From NCBI GenBank assembly GCA_044507605.1, contig JBIQJI010000027.1:1-64000 (forward strand): a stretch of DNA of 64,000 nt. The letters are read 5' to 3'. Below the pieces are notes generated by a model. It was not told the origin of the DNA, searched no databases, and saw only the letters and a program-made list of their open reading frames with translations. Position numbers and translations under genes: made by a program. This document shows, one piece after another, positions 19,677-30,151 of the stretch (position 1 is its first letter; every line of letters begins with the position of its first letter). This DNA is from Thermopolyspora sp044507605. GTDB taxonomy: Bacteria > Actinomycetota > Actinomycetes > Streptosporangiales > Streptosporangiaceae.

Positions 19677-20311
19677 CGCGTCACCTTGAGGGTGATCTGC
19701 GCCGCGACCCGTCCCGGCTCCCAGTGGTCGGGCTGGGTGAGGCCTTCGACCCAGGTCCATTCGCGCAGCCCCACCGTCACCTCGTCGGGGGGCGGGCCGT
19801 CGCGCAGCGCCCAGATGGTGTGCACCTCCGCCGGGAAGTCGGGGTGCAGCTGGGTGTCGTGCGCGTCGGGGGCGTCGAGGGAGGTTTTCAGCGTGGCTTC
19901 GTCGCGCTGCTTGTCCGGATCGTCGATCAGCGGCCGGCCGTGGCTGGTGACCGTGATGCCGTCTTGGAAGGCGCCGGCCGAGGTGAGCGGGATCGTCGAG
20001 GTGTCCTTGTTCACGACGCGCAGCACCACGTCGAGGTTGGGCCGGGACCGCTGCGAGAAGATCTCTTTGAGCGAGACGATGCGGGCGCTCAGCACCTGGA
20101 TCTCGAACCGGCCCTGGTCGAACGGCCGGCCGAGCCGCAGGGCGAGCGGTGCCGGCGGCGTGGCCTCGTCGAATCCGCCCGTGGCCCAGCCGGCGACGCC
20201 GAGCACGATGATCAGCGCCCCGGAGGCAGCGGCAAGGCCCGTACGGCGGCTCGCCGCACGGTGCCGCGGTCGTGTCCTGGCCACCACGCGATCGTAGGAC
20301 AGATCGGGCAC
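19673..20311 (-). CDS. Membrane-anchored protein of unknown function, operon gene 1
   Basis: The protein has 212 residues: a basic, Arg-rich cytoplasmic tail (about 25 residues, RTRPRHRAASRRTG), one membrane helix (AAASGALIIVLGVAGW) and an outside domain with FEIQVLSARIVSLKEI and LDVVLRVVNKDTSTIPL, a pattern like DUF4352 beta-sandwiches. It ends VAAQITLKVTR. The GTG at 20311 is the furthest plausible start; no clear ribosome binding site is seen. The gene is divergent from glgB (84 bp between starts), so the two share a promoter region. It leads a three-gene ATGA-coupled operon. Confidence 0.68.
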   Translation of the reverse strand: MPDLSYDRVVARTRPRHRAASRRTGLAAASGALIIVLGVAGWATGGFDEATPPAPLALRLGRPFDQGRFEIQVLSARIVSLKEIFSQRSRPNLDVVLRVVNKDTSTIPLTSAGAFQDGITVTSHGRPLIDDPDKQRDEATLKTSLDAPDAHDTQLHPDFPAEVHTIWALRDGPPPDEVTVGLREWTWVEGLTQPDHWEPGRVAAQITLKVTR

Positions 20312-20395
20312 GGGGATGACGCGGTTGGGTGTGATGAGCAGCGCGATCTAGGGCAGGGTAGGAACCATCGGCGACAAGGGAGTGGTGAGCGTTCG

Positions 20396-22546
<2,151 letters not shown>

Positions 22547-22579
22547 CGGGGTCCTCCCGCCGTCCGGTACCCGCCCGGG

Positions 22580-24283
22580 TCAGCGGATGGTCCAGGCGCC
22601 CGGCAGCATGAGGGGGCCGTAGGCGGGCAGGCCGAGGGACGTGGCGATGGCCGCCAGCGGACCCCACGACTCCAGGGTGAGGCGGGCCAGGGCGGCCGAC
22701 CGGTCCTCGCTGGACTCCGGGGGCCGCAGCCGCTCCAGCGGGTTGAGCCGGGGATAGGTGCGGATCGGGGCCGTCGCGGGGAGCCCGGCCCGTTTGCGGG
22801 CCAGCGCGAGGGCGTCCTCCAGCCCGCCGAGTTCGTCGACCAGGCCGTTCGTCCTGGCGTCGGCGCCGGTCCAGACACGGCCCCGGGCCAGCTCGCCGAC
22901 GCGGTCCACGGACAGGTGGCGGCCTTGGGCGGCCTTCCCCACGAAGTCGTCGTAGATGCGGTCGAGCCAGGCGTTGACCCGCTGCCACTGGTCCTCGGAG
23001 AACGGTTCCGTCGAGGAGAACATGCCGGCGTTGGCGCCGACGGTCACCGATTCGGTGGCGATGCCGAGCCGGGTGAGCAGGTCGCCGAGCACCGGTTTGC
23101 CGCCGTACACGCCGATGGAGCCGGTCAGGGTGCCGGGCTGCGCGACGATGGTGTCGGCCGCCATGGAGATGAAGTAGCCGCCCGACGCGGCCAGGTCGCC
23201 CATCGACACAATGACCGGTGTGCCGGTTTCGCGGGCGAGCACGACCTCGCGCCAGATGGTGTCGGAGGCGACGTACGAGCCGCCGGGGCTGTCGACGCGC
23301 AGCACGATCGCCTTCACCTTGTCGTCGCGGCGGGCGGCGCGCAGGGCGGCCGAGACGGTGTCGGAGCCCAGGGCGCTGCCGCCGATGGGCACCGGGCCGC
23401 GGCCGCTGCGGCCGAGGCGGATCGTGCCGTGGGCGTGGACGAGGGCGATGACCTGTTCGCCGGGACGCGGCAGCTTCGTGGCCAGGGCGCCCTTGACGTA
23501 GCGGGTGACGTACAGCAGGTGGGCGTCGGGGCCGGCGGCGCGGCGGGCTTCGTCGTACACCTCGTCGCGGTAGGCGAGACGGTCGACCAGCCCGGCGTGC
23601 ACGGCCTCGGCGCCGATGAACGGCCCCTGGTCGATGAGTTCGCGGACCCGCTTGGGCTCCAGGCCGCGCGCCTCGGCGACGGCCGCGACGATCTGCTCGG
23701 TGACCGACTCGGCGATGCGGCTCACCGACTCGCGGTGCGGGTCGGTCATGTGGTCCTGGGTGAACATGTTGGCGGCGGTCTTGTACTCGTGCCGCTGGCC
23801 GAGCTGGTATTGGACGCCCAGCTTGCCGAGGGCGTCTTTCACGAACCGCTGCTCCAGGGCGATGCCGGTGAGGCCGACGTCGCCGGAGGGCTGCAGGTAG
23901 ATCTTCTCGAACGCGCTGGCCAGGTAGTAGGGCACCGTGCCGCCGCCGAATTCGCCGAACGTCTCGGCGAACGCCACCGCCCGCTTGCCGGCCTGCCGGA
24001 ACGCCGCGACGGCGCCGCGCAGCTCCTGGACCGTGCCGAGGCCCAGGGGATGCGCCCCGATCTTGACGATGAGCCCTTTGACCCGGTCGTCGTTCCGGGC
24101 CCGCTTCAGTCCGGACAGGACGTCTTGCAGCCGGGTCTTGCGCATGGACAGGATCGCGCCGAGCGGGTCGGCCGGCGGGCTTTCGGTCAGCCCTTCGGTG
24201 AGGTCGAGCTCCAGCACGAGCGGAGCGGTCCGGGCCTTCCGGAAGCGGTCGACGGTCTCGCTGATCACCTTGGTCGCATCCAT
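22580..24283 (-). CDS. sppA: Signal peptide peptidase SppA, long (67K) type
   Basis: This is a serine-lysine protease of family S49 that degrades cleaved signal peptides and other membrane-associated peptides. The 567-residue protein has two S49 halves, as in E. coli SppA. The catalytic Lys is in HEYKTAANMFT (about residue 167) and the nucleophile Ser in GDLAASGGYF (about residue 365). The N-terminus MDATKVISETVDRF lacks an obvious transmembrane helix, unlike the enterobacterial enzyme, so it may be cytoplasmic or peripheral. ATG at 24283, preceded by GGGTGGGG. It lies 44 bp downstream of a polytopic membrane protein gene on the same strand and may share its transcript. Confidence 0.9.
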   Translation of the reverse strand: MDATKVISETVDRFRKARTAPLVLELDLTEGLTESPPADPLGAILSMRKTRLQDVLSGLKRARNDDRVKGLIVKIGAHPLGLGTVQELRGAVAAFRQAGKRAVAFAETFGEFGGGTVPYYLASAFEKIYLQPSGDVGLTGIALEQRFVKDALGKLGVQYQLGQRHEYKTAANMFTQDHMTDPHRESVSRIAESVTEQIVAAVAEARGLEPKRVRELIDQGPFIGAEAVHAGLVDRLAYRDEVYDEARRAAGPDAHLLYVTRYVKGALATKLPRPGEQVIALVHAHGTIRLGRSGRGPVPIGGSALGSDTVSAALRAARRDDKVKAIVLRVDSPGGSYVASDTIWREVVLARETGTPVIVSMGDLAASGGYFISMAADTIVAQPGTLTGSIGVYGGKPVLGDLLTRLGIATESVTVGANAGMFSSTEPFSEDQWQRVNAWLDRIYDDFVGKAAQGRHLSVDRVGELARGRVWTGADARTNGLVDELGGLEDALALARKRAGLPATAPIRTYPRLNPLERLRPPESSEDRSAALARLTLESWGPLAAIATSLGLPAYGPLMLPGAWTIR

Positions 24284-24327
24284 TACCCCACCCTATGGCG
24301 ATAAGTCCTGCCAGAGCGGTACGCGTC

Positions 24328-25620
24328 TCATTTATGACCGGCCGGCCCACTGAGGGGCCGACTCTGCCGCGTGCCGACGACGGCGGTCTCCCCTTGCCGC
24401 GCGGCCGCCCGGCCCGCCTGGACGTCGCCGGCGCGCACGATACGGCGGACGACGAGATCGAAGGTCGCCGCGAGCAGGCAGATCCGCAGCACCTGGCGCA
24501 GCAGGTCGAAGCCGAAGCCGAGGAACACCCGGGCCTGCTCCCAGTAGGCGTACGGGTGCGGCCCGAGCAGTTCGACGACCCACCGGTGGCCCCGGTCGTG
24601 CAGCTGGTCGATGAGCACGAGCAGCACGGTGAACACCGCGAACGTGAGCAGGCCGGCGCGGCGGATCAGCCGCAGGCCGTTCACCATCGGCACCCACTTG
24701 TCGCGGGCGCCCTGGGTGGCGGTGCCGGCGAGCCGCCGCAGCGGGCCGGGGGTGATGGAGAGCAGCCCGATCACCGAGCGGGCGAGCCGGCCCTCCCCCG
24801 GGTCCTCGCGTTCCATGGCGACGCCGAGCACGACCCCGGCGATGGCCAGCCAGATCAGCGGCTGGAGCACGGCGTCGGTGAACGCCGGCAGCACGTCGCC
24901 GGTCCAGTCCGGCATGAGGTCGCCGATCGCGCTGGAGGCGCCCGCCCACATGCGGCGGGTGGTGAGCCAGTCGGTGCCCCGGCCGAGGACCTCGCTGACG
25001 GAGTACAGCCCGAACAGCGCGAACCCGATCTCGGCGAAGGCCGCCAGGAGGTTGCCGGCGCGGGGCAGCCACGCGGCGACCCACCGCTCGCAGGTCACGC
25101 GCAGCAGCCAGAAGCCCGCGGTGATCGCCATCGCGACGGGCAGATTGTCGCTGAGCGCGTTGATCGCGTCGAGCGCGGCGGTGCCGAAGTCGCGGCCCTG
25201 CGCCTGGGCGCGGTCGAACGCGGCGTTCGCCCAGGTTTCGACGTCGTCGGTGAAGAACGACCACGCCATATAGATGATCATGAAGGGGACGATCGCCCGG
25301 CCGAGCGCGTCGAGCAGCGACTCGTCGGCGTCGGCCCCCAGGGGCAGGCCGTGCCGCACGGCGCGTTCCCGGTCGCGCAGCCCTGGCAGCCCGCCGCGCA
25401 CGCTGTGCAGCATGGCGACCGTGACCCCGAGGGAGACCATGACGAGCAGGCTGACCCCGCCCCACGTGACGTACGGCCATTTCAGGGTGAGGTCGGCGCC
25501 GTAGGTGACCAGCAGGAACGACAGCAGCCTGCCGACGGTGAACCACAGCACGAGGGGCACGATGTACCGCCCGGCCAGGTACAGGGTACGGACCGGGAGC
25601 AGGAGCGGGGAGTCGGTCAC
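24328..25620 (-). CDS. Polytopic membrane protein of unknown function
   Basis: The 430-residue protein is strongly hydrophobic, with about eight predicted segments, for example YIVPLVLWFTVGRLLSFLL, WGGVSLLVMVSLGVTVAML, LGRAIVPFMIIYMAWSFF, LLAAFAEIGFALFGLYSV, PLIWLAIAGVVLGVAM and LLTFAVFTVLLVLIDQL. A soluble segment with EREDPGEGRLARSV lies in a loop. I recognise no family or catalytic motif. The GTG at 25620 is about 5 bases after the predicted transcription start. The downstream partner is sppA, which suggests a membrane-related role but no more. Confidence 0.78.
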   Translation of the reverse strand: MTDSPLLLPVRTLYLAGRYIVPLVLWFTVGRLLSFLLVTYGADLTLKWPYVTWGGVSLLVMVSLGVTVAMLHSVRGGLPGLRDRERAVRHGLPLGADADESLLDALGRAIVPFMIIYMAWSFFTDDVETWANAAFDRAQAQGRDFGTAALDAINALSDNLPVAMAITAGFWLLRVTCERWVAAWLPRAGNLLAAFAEIGFALFGLYSVSEVLGRGTDWLTTRRMWAGASSAIGDLMPDWTGDVLPAFTDAVLQPLIWLAIAGVVLGVAMEREDPGEGRLARSVIGLLSITPGPLRRLAGTATQGARDKWVPMVNGLRLIRRAGLLTFAVFTVLLVLIDQLHDRGHRWVVELLGPHPYAYWEQARVFLGFGFDLLRQVLRICLLAATFDLVVRRIVRAGDVQAGRAAARQGETAVVGTRQSRPLSGPAGHK

Positions 25621-25631
25621 CGGTCGCCGAG

Positions 25632-25660
25632 CTTATACCGCTATGCCCCTGTCTTGTCCG
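25632..25660 (-). promoter_or_regulatory. Sigma70-type promoter for the polytopic membrane protein gene
   Basis: On the minus strand CGGACA (25660-25655) is separated by 17 bp from TATAAG (25637-25632). Transcription would start near 25625, about 5 bases before the GTG at 25620, giving an almost leaderless mRNA, in line with the absent ribosome binding site. Confidence 0.5.
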
Positions 25661-25726
25661 GTAAATGCCGTCGATGCGGGGCGGGTCGAGACGGGCGACA
25701 CCCGGAATCGGCGTCAGCGAGCGGCG

Positions 25727-26221
25727 TCAGCGTTCGAACGCGCGATATCGGCCGCGCAGCCGCACCAGCGGCCACGTCTCCGGGTCGGCGTAGTCGACGG
25801 CGAGCACCCTGGCGACGTACAGGGTGTGATCGCCGGTCGGCACCACCTGGGTCGTCTCGGCCTCGATCGCGGCCACGCCGCCCTCGATGATGATGGCGCC
25901 GCTGGCCGGACCGCGATGGTGGGGGATGCCCTCGACGATCAGGCGGGCGCTCGGCCGGCCCGGCGTCGCGAACCTGCTCGCGATCACCGACTGCTCCTCG
26001 GACAGCACGCTCGCCGCCCACCGGTCCTGCCGCAGCAGCATCTCGTTGATGTAGCCCTTGTTCGCCACGCTGACCATGACGAGAGGGGGGTCGAGCGAGA
26101 CCGACGTGAACGTGTTGACCGTCGTGCCCACGTCGTCGCGATCCTCGCGCACGGTGATCACGGACACCGCGGCGGCGATGTGCGCCATCGCGCCGATGAA
26201 CTCGCCGACCGACTCGCTCAT
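25727..26221 (-). CDS. Flavin reductase-like (HpaC/FMN-binding split barrel) protein
   Basis: The 164-residue protein has the flavin reductase domain pattern: MAHIAAAVSVITVREDRDD, TVNTFTSVSLDPPLVMVSVA, WAASVLSEEQSVIASRFA and DHTLYVARVLAVD. Family members reduce FMN or FAD with NAD(P)H to supply a partner monooxygenase, or bind flavin. The ATG at 26221 has GAGG/GGGG just upstream; an earlier in-frame ATG at 26272 lacks support. It follows the betaine-type transporter operon after 60 bp on the same strand and may be its last gene. No partner monooxygenase is next to it. Confidence 0.85.
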   Translation of the reverse strand: MSESVGEFIGAMAHIAAAVSVITVREDRDDVGTTVNTFTSVSLDPPLVMVSVANKGYINEMLLRQDRWAASVLSEEQSVIASRFATPGRPSARLIVEGIPHHRGPASGAIIIEGGVAAIEAETTQVVPTGDHTLYVARVLAVDYADPETWPLVRLRGRYRAFER

Positions 26222-26281
26222 CCCCCACCTCGTCCTGCTATTGCGCTCGTCTCCGCACGGCTCGGGCCGCACGGCCCGACG

Positions 26282-27202
26282 TCAGATCAGGCCGTTCTGG
26301 GTGAGCCAGTCCTTCGCCACCGCCGGCGGGTCGTCCTTGTCGACGGCGATCCGCTTCATCAGCGCGACCAGCCCGGCCGTGTCGAGCTTGGCCGACACGG
26401 CGTTGAGCGTGCTCTTCACAGTGTCGTCCACGCCGGCCTTGTTGACGAGCGGCGTGACGTTCTGCGCGGCGAACACGTTCTTCGGGTCGTCCAGCGGCAC
26501 CAGGCCGTTCAGCAGGATCTTGGGGTCGGTGCTGAACACGTTGCCCACCTGCACGGCGCCGCTCTTGATCGCGTCGGCGGTGGTGTCACCGGTCGACTTC
26601 CAGCCCTTGAACGTCAGCCCGTAGACGTCCTTGAACTGCTGCTCGCGGCGCTTCTTGAACTCCGGCGGGCCGCCCACCACGAAGTCCCCGGCCACCTTCG
26701 ACAGGTCGGCGATGGTCTTCAGGCCGTACTTGCTCGCGGTCTCCTCGGTGACCGACATGGTGTCCTTGTCCTCGGCCGCGGCCGAGTCGAGGATCTCCAG
26801 CTCCGGGGGCAGCTTGGCCGCCAGCGCGGCGTTCACCTCGTCCTTGGTGACCGCCGCGGCCGAGGAGTCGAGGTAGGCGAGCAGCGCGCCGTTGTACTCC
26901 GGCAGCACCGTCAGGCCGCCCGACTTGATCTGGTCGTACACGACCTCGCGGCTGCCGATGTTGGGCTTCTCCTCCACCTGCACCCCCTTCGCCTGGAGTG
27001 CCTGGGCGTAGATCGATCCGAGCAGCACGCTCTCGGGGAAGTTGAACGAGCCCACGACGACCTGCTGCGCGCCCTGCGGCGCGCCGGAGGAGACGTTGGC
27101 GGAGGTCACCGGCTCGGACAACGGGTTGTCGCTGCCACCACAAGCGGACATGGCGAGGGTGGCGGTCAGTGCGACCACCACGGCGCCGATCATGCGTCTC
27201 AA
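26282..27202 (-). CDS. Glycine betaine/quaternary-amine ABC transporter substrate-binding lipoprotein
   Basis: This 306-residue OpuAC/OpuCC-type protein captures osmoprotectants such as glycine betaine or choline outside the membrane. The N-terminus RRMIGAVVVALTATLAMSAC ends in a lipobox (MSAC), so it should be a lipoprotein. Then come VVVGSFNFPESVLLGSIYAQ, VYDQIKSGGLTVLPEYNGAL and KDWLTQNGLI at the C-terminus. I place the start at TTG (27202), which overlaps the permease stop as TTGA and has GAAGGGA seven bases upstream; the in-frame ATG at 27193 is too far from that site. It is the fourth gene of the transporter operon. Confidence 0.87.
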   Translation of the reverse strand: MRRMIGAVVVALTATLAMSACGGSDNPLSEPVTSANVSSGAPQGAQQVVVGSFNFPESVLLGSIYAQALQAKGVQVEEKPNIGSREVVYDQIKSGGLTVLPEYNGALLAYLDSSAAAVTKDEVNAALAAKLPPELEILDSAAAEDKDTMSVTEETASKYGLKTIADLSKVAGDFVVGGPPEFKKRREQQFKDVYGLTFKGWKSTGDTTADAIKSGAVQVGNVFSTDPKILLNGLVPLDDPKNVFAAQNVTPLVNKAGVDDTVKSTLNAVSAKLDTAGLVALMKRIAVDKDDPPAVAKDWLTQNGLI

Positions 27203-27909
27203 CTGGGGTTCCCTTCGGTTAGGGGGTGTTGTTCGGGTTGCCGGACCTTGACGCGCTGACTCACCCCCCGGGACACGACCAGACGGTGCAGCAGGACGAA
27301 CCCCCACTGCACGGCCAGCGCCAGCAGCGCCACGAGCACCGCGCCCCCGATCGTCGCGGGGAAGTCCTTCGTGGCCAGGCCGTCGATGATGAACCGGCCG
27401 AGGCCGCCCAGCCCGACGTACGACGCGACCGTGGCCGTCGCCACGACCTGGATCGCGGCGAGGCGCAGGCCGAGCAGGATCAGCGGCAACGCCACCGGCA
27501 CGAGCACCCGCAGCAGCACCTGATGCCCGCGCAGCCCCATGCCGTACGCCGCGTCGCGCAGCTCCGGGTCGACGCCGCGGACCCCTTCGTAGGTGTTGAC
27601 GAGGATCGGCGGCACGGCCAGCGCCACCAGCGGGACGAGCACCGGCCAGGAGGTGCCGACGCCGACGAGCAGCACGATCAGCACCAGCAGGCCGAGGGTG
27701 GGCAGCGCGCGGGCGGCGTTGGCCAGCACGACGACGCCGAGCGCGCCGCGGCCGGCGTGACCGATGAGCAGGCCGAGCGGCAGCGCGATGAGCGCGGCCA
27801 GGGACAGGGCGATCGCGGAGTACTGGAGGTGCTCGAGGACACGCATGGGGATGCCGTCGGCGCCGGACCAGCGGGCCGGGTCGCCGAAGAAGTCGATCAG
27901 CCAGTTCAC
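27199..27909 (-). CDS. Glycine betaine-type ABC transporter permease (second)
   Basis: The 236-residue inner-membrane permease has the binding-protein-dependent transport signature near EGVRGVDPELRDAAYGMGL (the EAA loop that contacts the ATPase) and five or six membrane helices (SAIALSLAALIALPLGLLIG, ALPTLGLLVLIVLLVGVG, FPATIGGAVLVALLALAVQ). The GTG at 27909 follows AAGGAGGGCCG and overlaps the first permease stop as GTGA. It pairs with the other permease to form the channel of the quaternary-amine importer. Confidence 0.88.
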   Translation of the reverse strand: MNWLIDFFGDPARWSGADGIPMRVLEHLQYSAIALSLAALIALPLGLLIGHAGRGALGVVVLANAARALPTLGLLVLIVLLVGVGTSWPVLVPLVALAVPPILVNTYEGVRGVDPELRDAAYGMGLRGHQVLLRVLVPVALPLILLGLRLAAIQVVATATVASYVGLGGLGRFIIDGLATKDFPATIGGAVLVALLALAVQWGFVLLHRLVVSRGVSQRVKVRQPEQHPLTEGNPS

Positions 27910-28817
27910 CGGCCCTCCTTCGCCGGGCTCGTCACCATGTCGCCGGGCTCGTCGGCGGGCTCGCTCCCGGGCTCGGCGCCGCCCCGCCGGCTCGGGCGCC
28001 CCGCCGGGCGCGGACGCCGCCGGCCGAGGCGCCGCCGGGCGCCGTCCCTGGCCCTGGCCCACGGCGTGAGCAGCCGCTGGGCGAGCACGAGCAGCCCGTC
28101 GGCGGCGATGGCGAGCAGCACCACCAGCACGATGCCCACGACGATGGGGGTCGGGAACTGGCGCTGCCAGCCGTCGATGAACAGATACCCGAGGCCGCCT
28201 CTGCCGATGAGCGCGCCCACGCTCACCAGGCTGATGCTGGACACCGTGGCCACCCGCAGCCCGGCCAGCACGACCGGGGTCGCGATGGGCAGCTCGACCT
28301 GGACCAGCCGGCGCAGCGGCGTGAAGCCCATGGCGACGGCCGCCTGCCGCACGTGCTCGGGGACGGAGCCGAGGCCGTCGACCACCGCGGGGATCAGCAC
28401 CGCGAGCGTGTAGAACGTGAGCGGGATGATCACGGTGGCGCGCTCGGCCAGGCCGGTGATCGGGATGAGCACGATGAAGACCGCGAGCGACGGCAGCGAG
28501 TAGATGACGTTCATCAGCCCGACCGTCGGCTGGTAGAGCCACCGCCACCGTGCGCCGGCCAGCCCCAGGGGCAGGGCGATGGCCAGGCCGAACAGCACGG
28601 GCAGCAGCGCCATCACCACGTTGTCGACGAGCAGCGCCTGGATGTGCGGCCAGTTGCGGCCGATCCAGTCCCACCGGACCAGCGGCTCGCCCGGGGGCTC
28701 GGCCACGGACCCGCCGAAGGATCCGGCGAAGGATCCGGCGATGGACCCGCCGTAGGACCCGGTCAGGGGCACGGCGAGAAGCCCGGGGGCGGACTCAGCT
28801 AGGGGCATCGCCGTCAT
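27906..28817 (-). CDS. Glycine betaine-type ABC transporter permease (first), Gly-Ser-rich N-terminus
   Basis: This 303-residue permease has helices such as VMALLPVLFGLAIALPLGLAG and LPSLAVFIVLIPITGL, and the EAA-like loop GLGSVPEHVRQAAVAMGF. Two additions are unusual. The N-terminus has a short repeated Gly-Ser stretch (SYGGSIAGSFAGSFGGSVAE) encoded by near-identical 15-bp units at about 28708-28765. The C-terminus has a long Arg-rich then acidic tail (RDGARRRLGRRRPRPAGRPS). The ATG at 28817 shares one base with the ATPase stop; a GTG one codon earlier is an alternative. It forms the importer channel with the next gene product. Confidence 0.86.
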   Translation of the reverse strand: MTAMPLAESAPGLLAVPLTGSYGGSIAGSFAGSFGGSVAEPPGEPLVRWDWIGRNWPHIQALLVDNVVMALLPVLFGLAIALPLGLAGARWRWLYQPTVGLMNVIYSLPSLAVFIVLIPITGLAERATVIIPLTFYTLAVLIPAVVDGLGSVPEHVRQAAVAMGFTPLRRLVQVELPIATPVVLAGLRVATVSSISLVSVGALIGRGGLGYLFIDGWQRQFPTPIVVGIVLVVLLAIAADGLLVLAQRLLTPWARARDGARRRLGRRRPRPAGRPSRRGGAEPGSEPADEPGDMVTSPAKEGR

Positions 28818-29872
28818 CACCACCCGGGGTGTGCGCGCAGCGCGACGTCGAGCGCCTCGCGGGTGACGACCCCGACCGCCCGGCCGTCGTCGTCGACCGC
28901 GATCGCGCCGCCCGAAGGCGACAGCAGCGCGGCGTCGAGCGCGGCCCGCAGCGAGTCGCCGTCGGCGCGGAACGTGCCGTAGGGCAGCACCCGTTCGTCC
29001 CACGCGGCCCGCCAGCCGAGCGGCCGCCGCTCGCCGTCGACCACGGCCACCCAGTCGGCGTCCTGCGGCCCCTGGCCCGTCTCCTCGACGATCAGGTCGG
29101 ACCGCAGCGGCAGATCGCCGGCGGACAGGAACGACAGCAGCCTGATGCCCCTGTCGTGGCCGAGGAACGACCGCACGAAGTCGTCGGCGGGCGCGCTGAG
29201 CAGCTCGGCCGGCCCGGCCTCCTGGGCGAGGTGCCCGCCTTCGCGGAACACCGCGACCACGTCGCCCAGCTTGATCGCCTCTTCGATGTCGTGGGTGACG
29301 AACACGATCGTCTTATGCAGGTCGGCCTGCAACCGCAGCAGTTCGTCCTGCAGCCCGGCCCGCACGAGCGGGTCGACCGCGCTGAACGGCTCGTCCATGA
29401 GCAGCACCGGTGGGTCGGCGGCGAGGGCGCGGGCCACCCCGACGCGCTGCTGCTGGCCGCCGGACAGCTGGAACGGGTACCTGTCGGCCATCTCGGGCCC
29501 GAGGCCCACCCGCTCCATGAGTTCCGCGGCCCTGGCCCGCGCCTTTTTCCTGCCCCAGCCGAGCAGGTGCGGCACCGTGGCGATGTTGTCGACGACACGC
29601 CGGTGCGGGAACAGCCCGGCCTGCTGGATGACGTACCCGATGCCCCGGCGCAGGGTGGGCGGGTCGATCTCGCGCACGTCACGGCCGCCGAGGAGCACCC
29701 GGCCCTCGCTGGCGTCGATCATCCGGTTGATCATGCGGAGTGAGGTGGTCTTGCCGCAGCCCGAGGGGCCGACGAACACCGTGATGGCCCCTGCCGGCAC
29801 CTGGAGGCTCAAATCGTCGACGGCGATGGTCCCGTCGGCGTATCGCTTGGTGACGTTCTCGAATGTGATCAC
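28817..29872 (-). CDS. Glycine betaine-type ABC transporter ATPase with C-terminal CBS-like region
   Basis: This 351-residue ATPase of the OpuCA/ProV type powers quaternary-amine uptake. It has Walker A GPSGCGKTTSLR, Q-loop IGYVIQQAGLFPHR, signature LSGGQQQRVGVARAL, Walker B VLLMDEPFSAVDP and the switch His in VFVTHD. The last 70 residues (ADGDSLRAALDAALLSPSGG, AVDDDGRAVGVVTREAL) look like a CBS domain, which in OpuA senses ionic strength. The GTG at 29872 is the only start close to the conserved MITFENVTKRY-type N-terminus. It is the first gene of the operon, divergent from the sigma-like gene across 279 bp. Confidence 0.92.
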   Translation of the reverse strand: MITFENVTKRYADGTIAVDDLSLQVPAGAITVFVGPSGCGKTTSLRMINRMIDASEGRVLLGGRDVREIDPPTLRRGIGYVIQQAGLFPHRRVVDNIATVPHLLGWGRKKARARAAELMERVGLGPEMADRYPFQLSGGQQQRVGVARALAADPPVLLMDEPFSAVDPLVRAGLQDELLRLQADLHKTIVFVTHDIEEAIKLGDVVAVFREGGHLAQEAGPAELLSAPADDFVRSFLGHDRGIRLLSFLSAGDLPLRSDLIVEETGQGPQDADWVAVVDGERRPLGWRAAWDERVLPYGTFRADGDSLRAALDAALLSPSGGAIAVDDDGRAVGVVTREALDVALRAHPGW

Positions 29873-30151
29873 GTGGCTTCGCGCTTCCCGGGACTCCCGA
29901 TTCGACCTTCGCTGTCCACCACGAACCCGGCGGCCCGTGACCCCTAGGACAGCCTACGGTGACAGGCCGACATTCCCTCGACCCACCGGATCTGAGATCA
30001 TTCTTTATCGTTTCTTTACCTTTTCCTTAAATATGTGGTCCTGTACACAACAACTAAGGGTCTGCTAGTGCGCCGACCGGCGCACCTTGGCATGATTGAT
30101 CCGGTATCCCCTGGTATCCCCGTAATCGCACACATCGCAGAGGAAACGGCC
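29873..30151. promoter_or_regulatory. Divergent control region between betaine-type transporter and sigma-like gene
   Basis: This 279-bp stretch is non-coding. Its middle (30000-30060) is markedly AT-rich for this genome, with TTCTTTATCGTTTC and CCTTAAATATG. Promoters for both directions are expected here; I cannot assign -35/-10 pairs with confidence. For the plus-strand gene a ribosome binding site AGAGGAAA lies seven bases before the GTG at 30152. Confidence 0.4.

Noticed and set aside
19724..20395. In-frame upstream extension of glgB
   Set aside because: It lies opposite the membrane-anchored protein gene and has no CBM48 or branching-enzyme similarity; family N-termini begin at the ATG at 20396.
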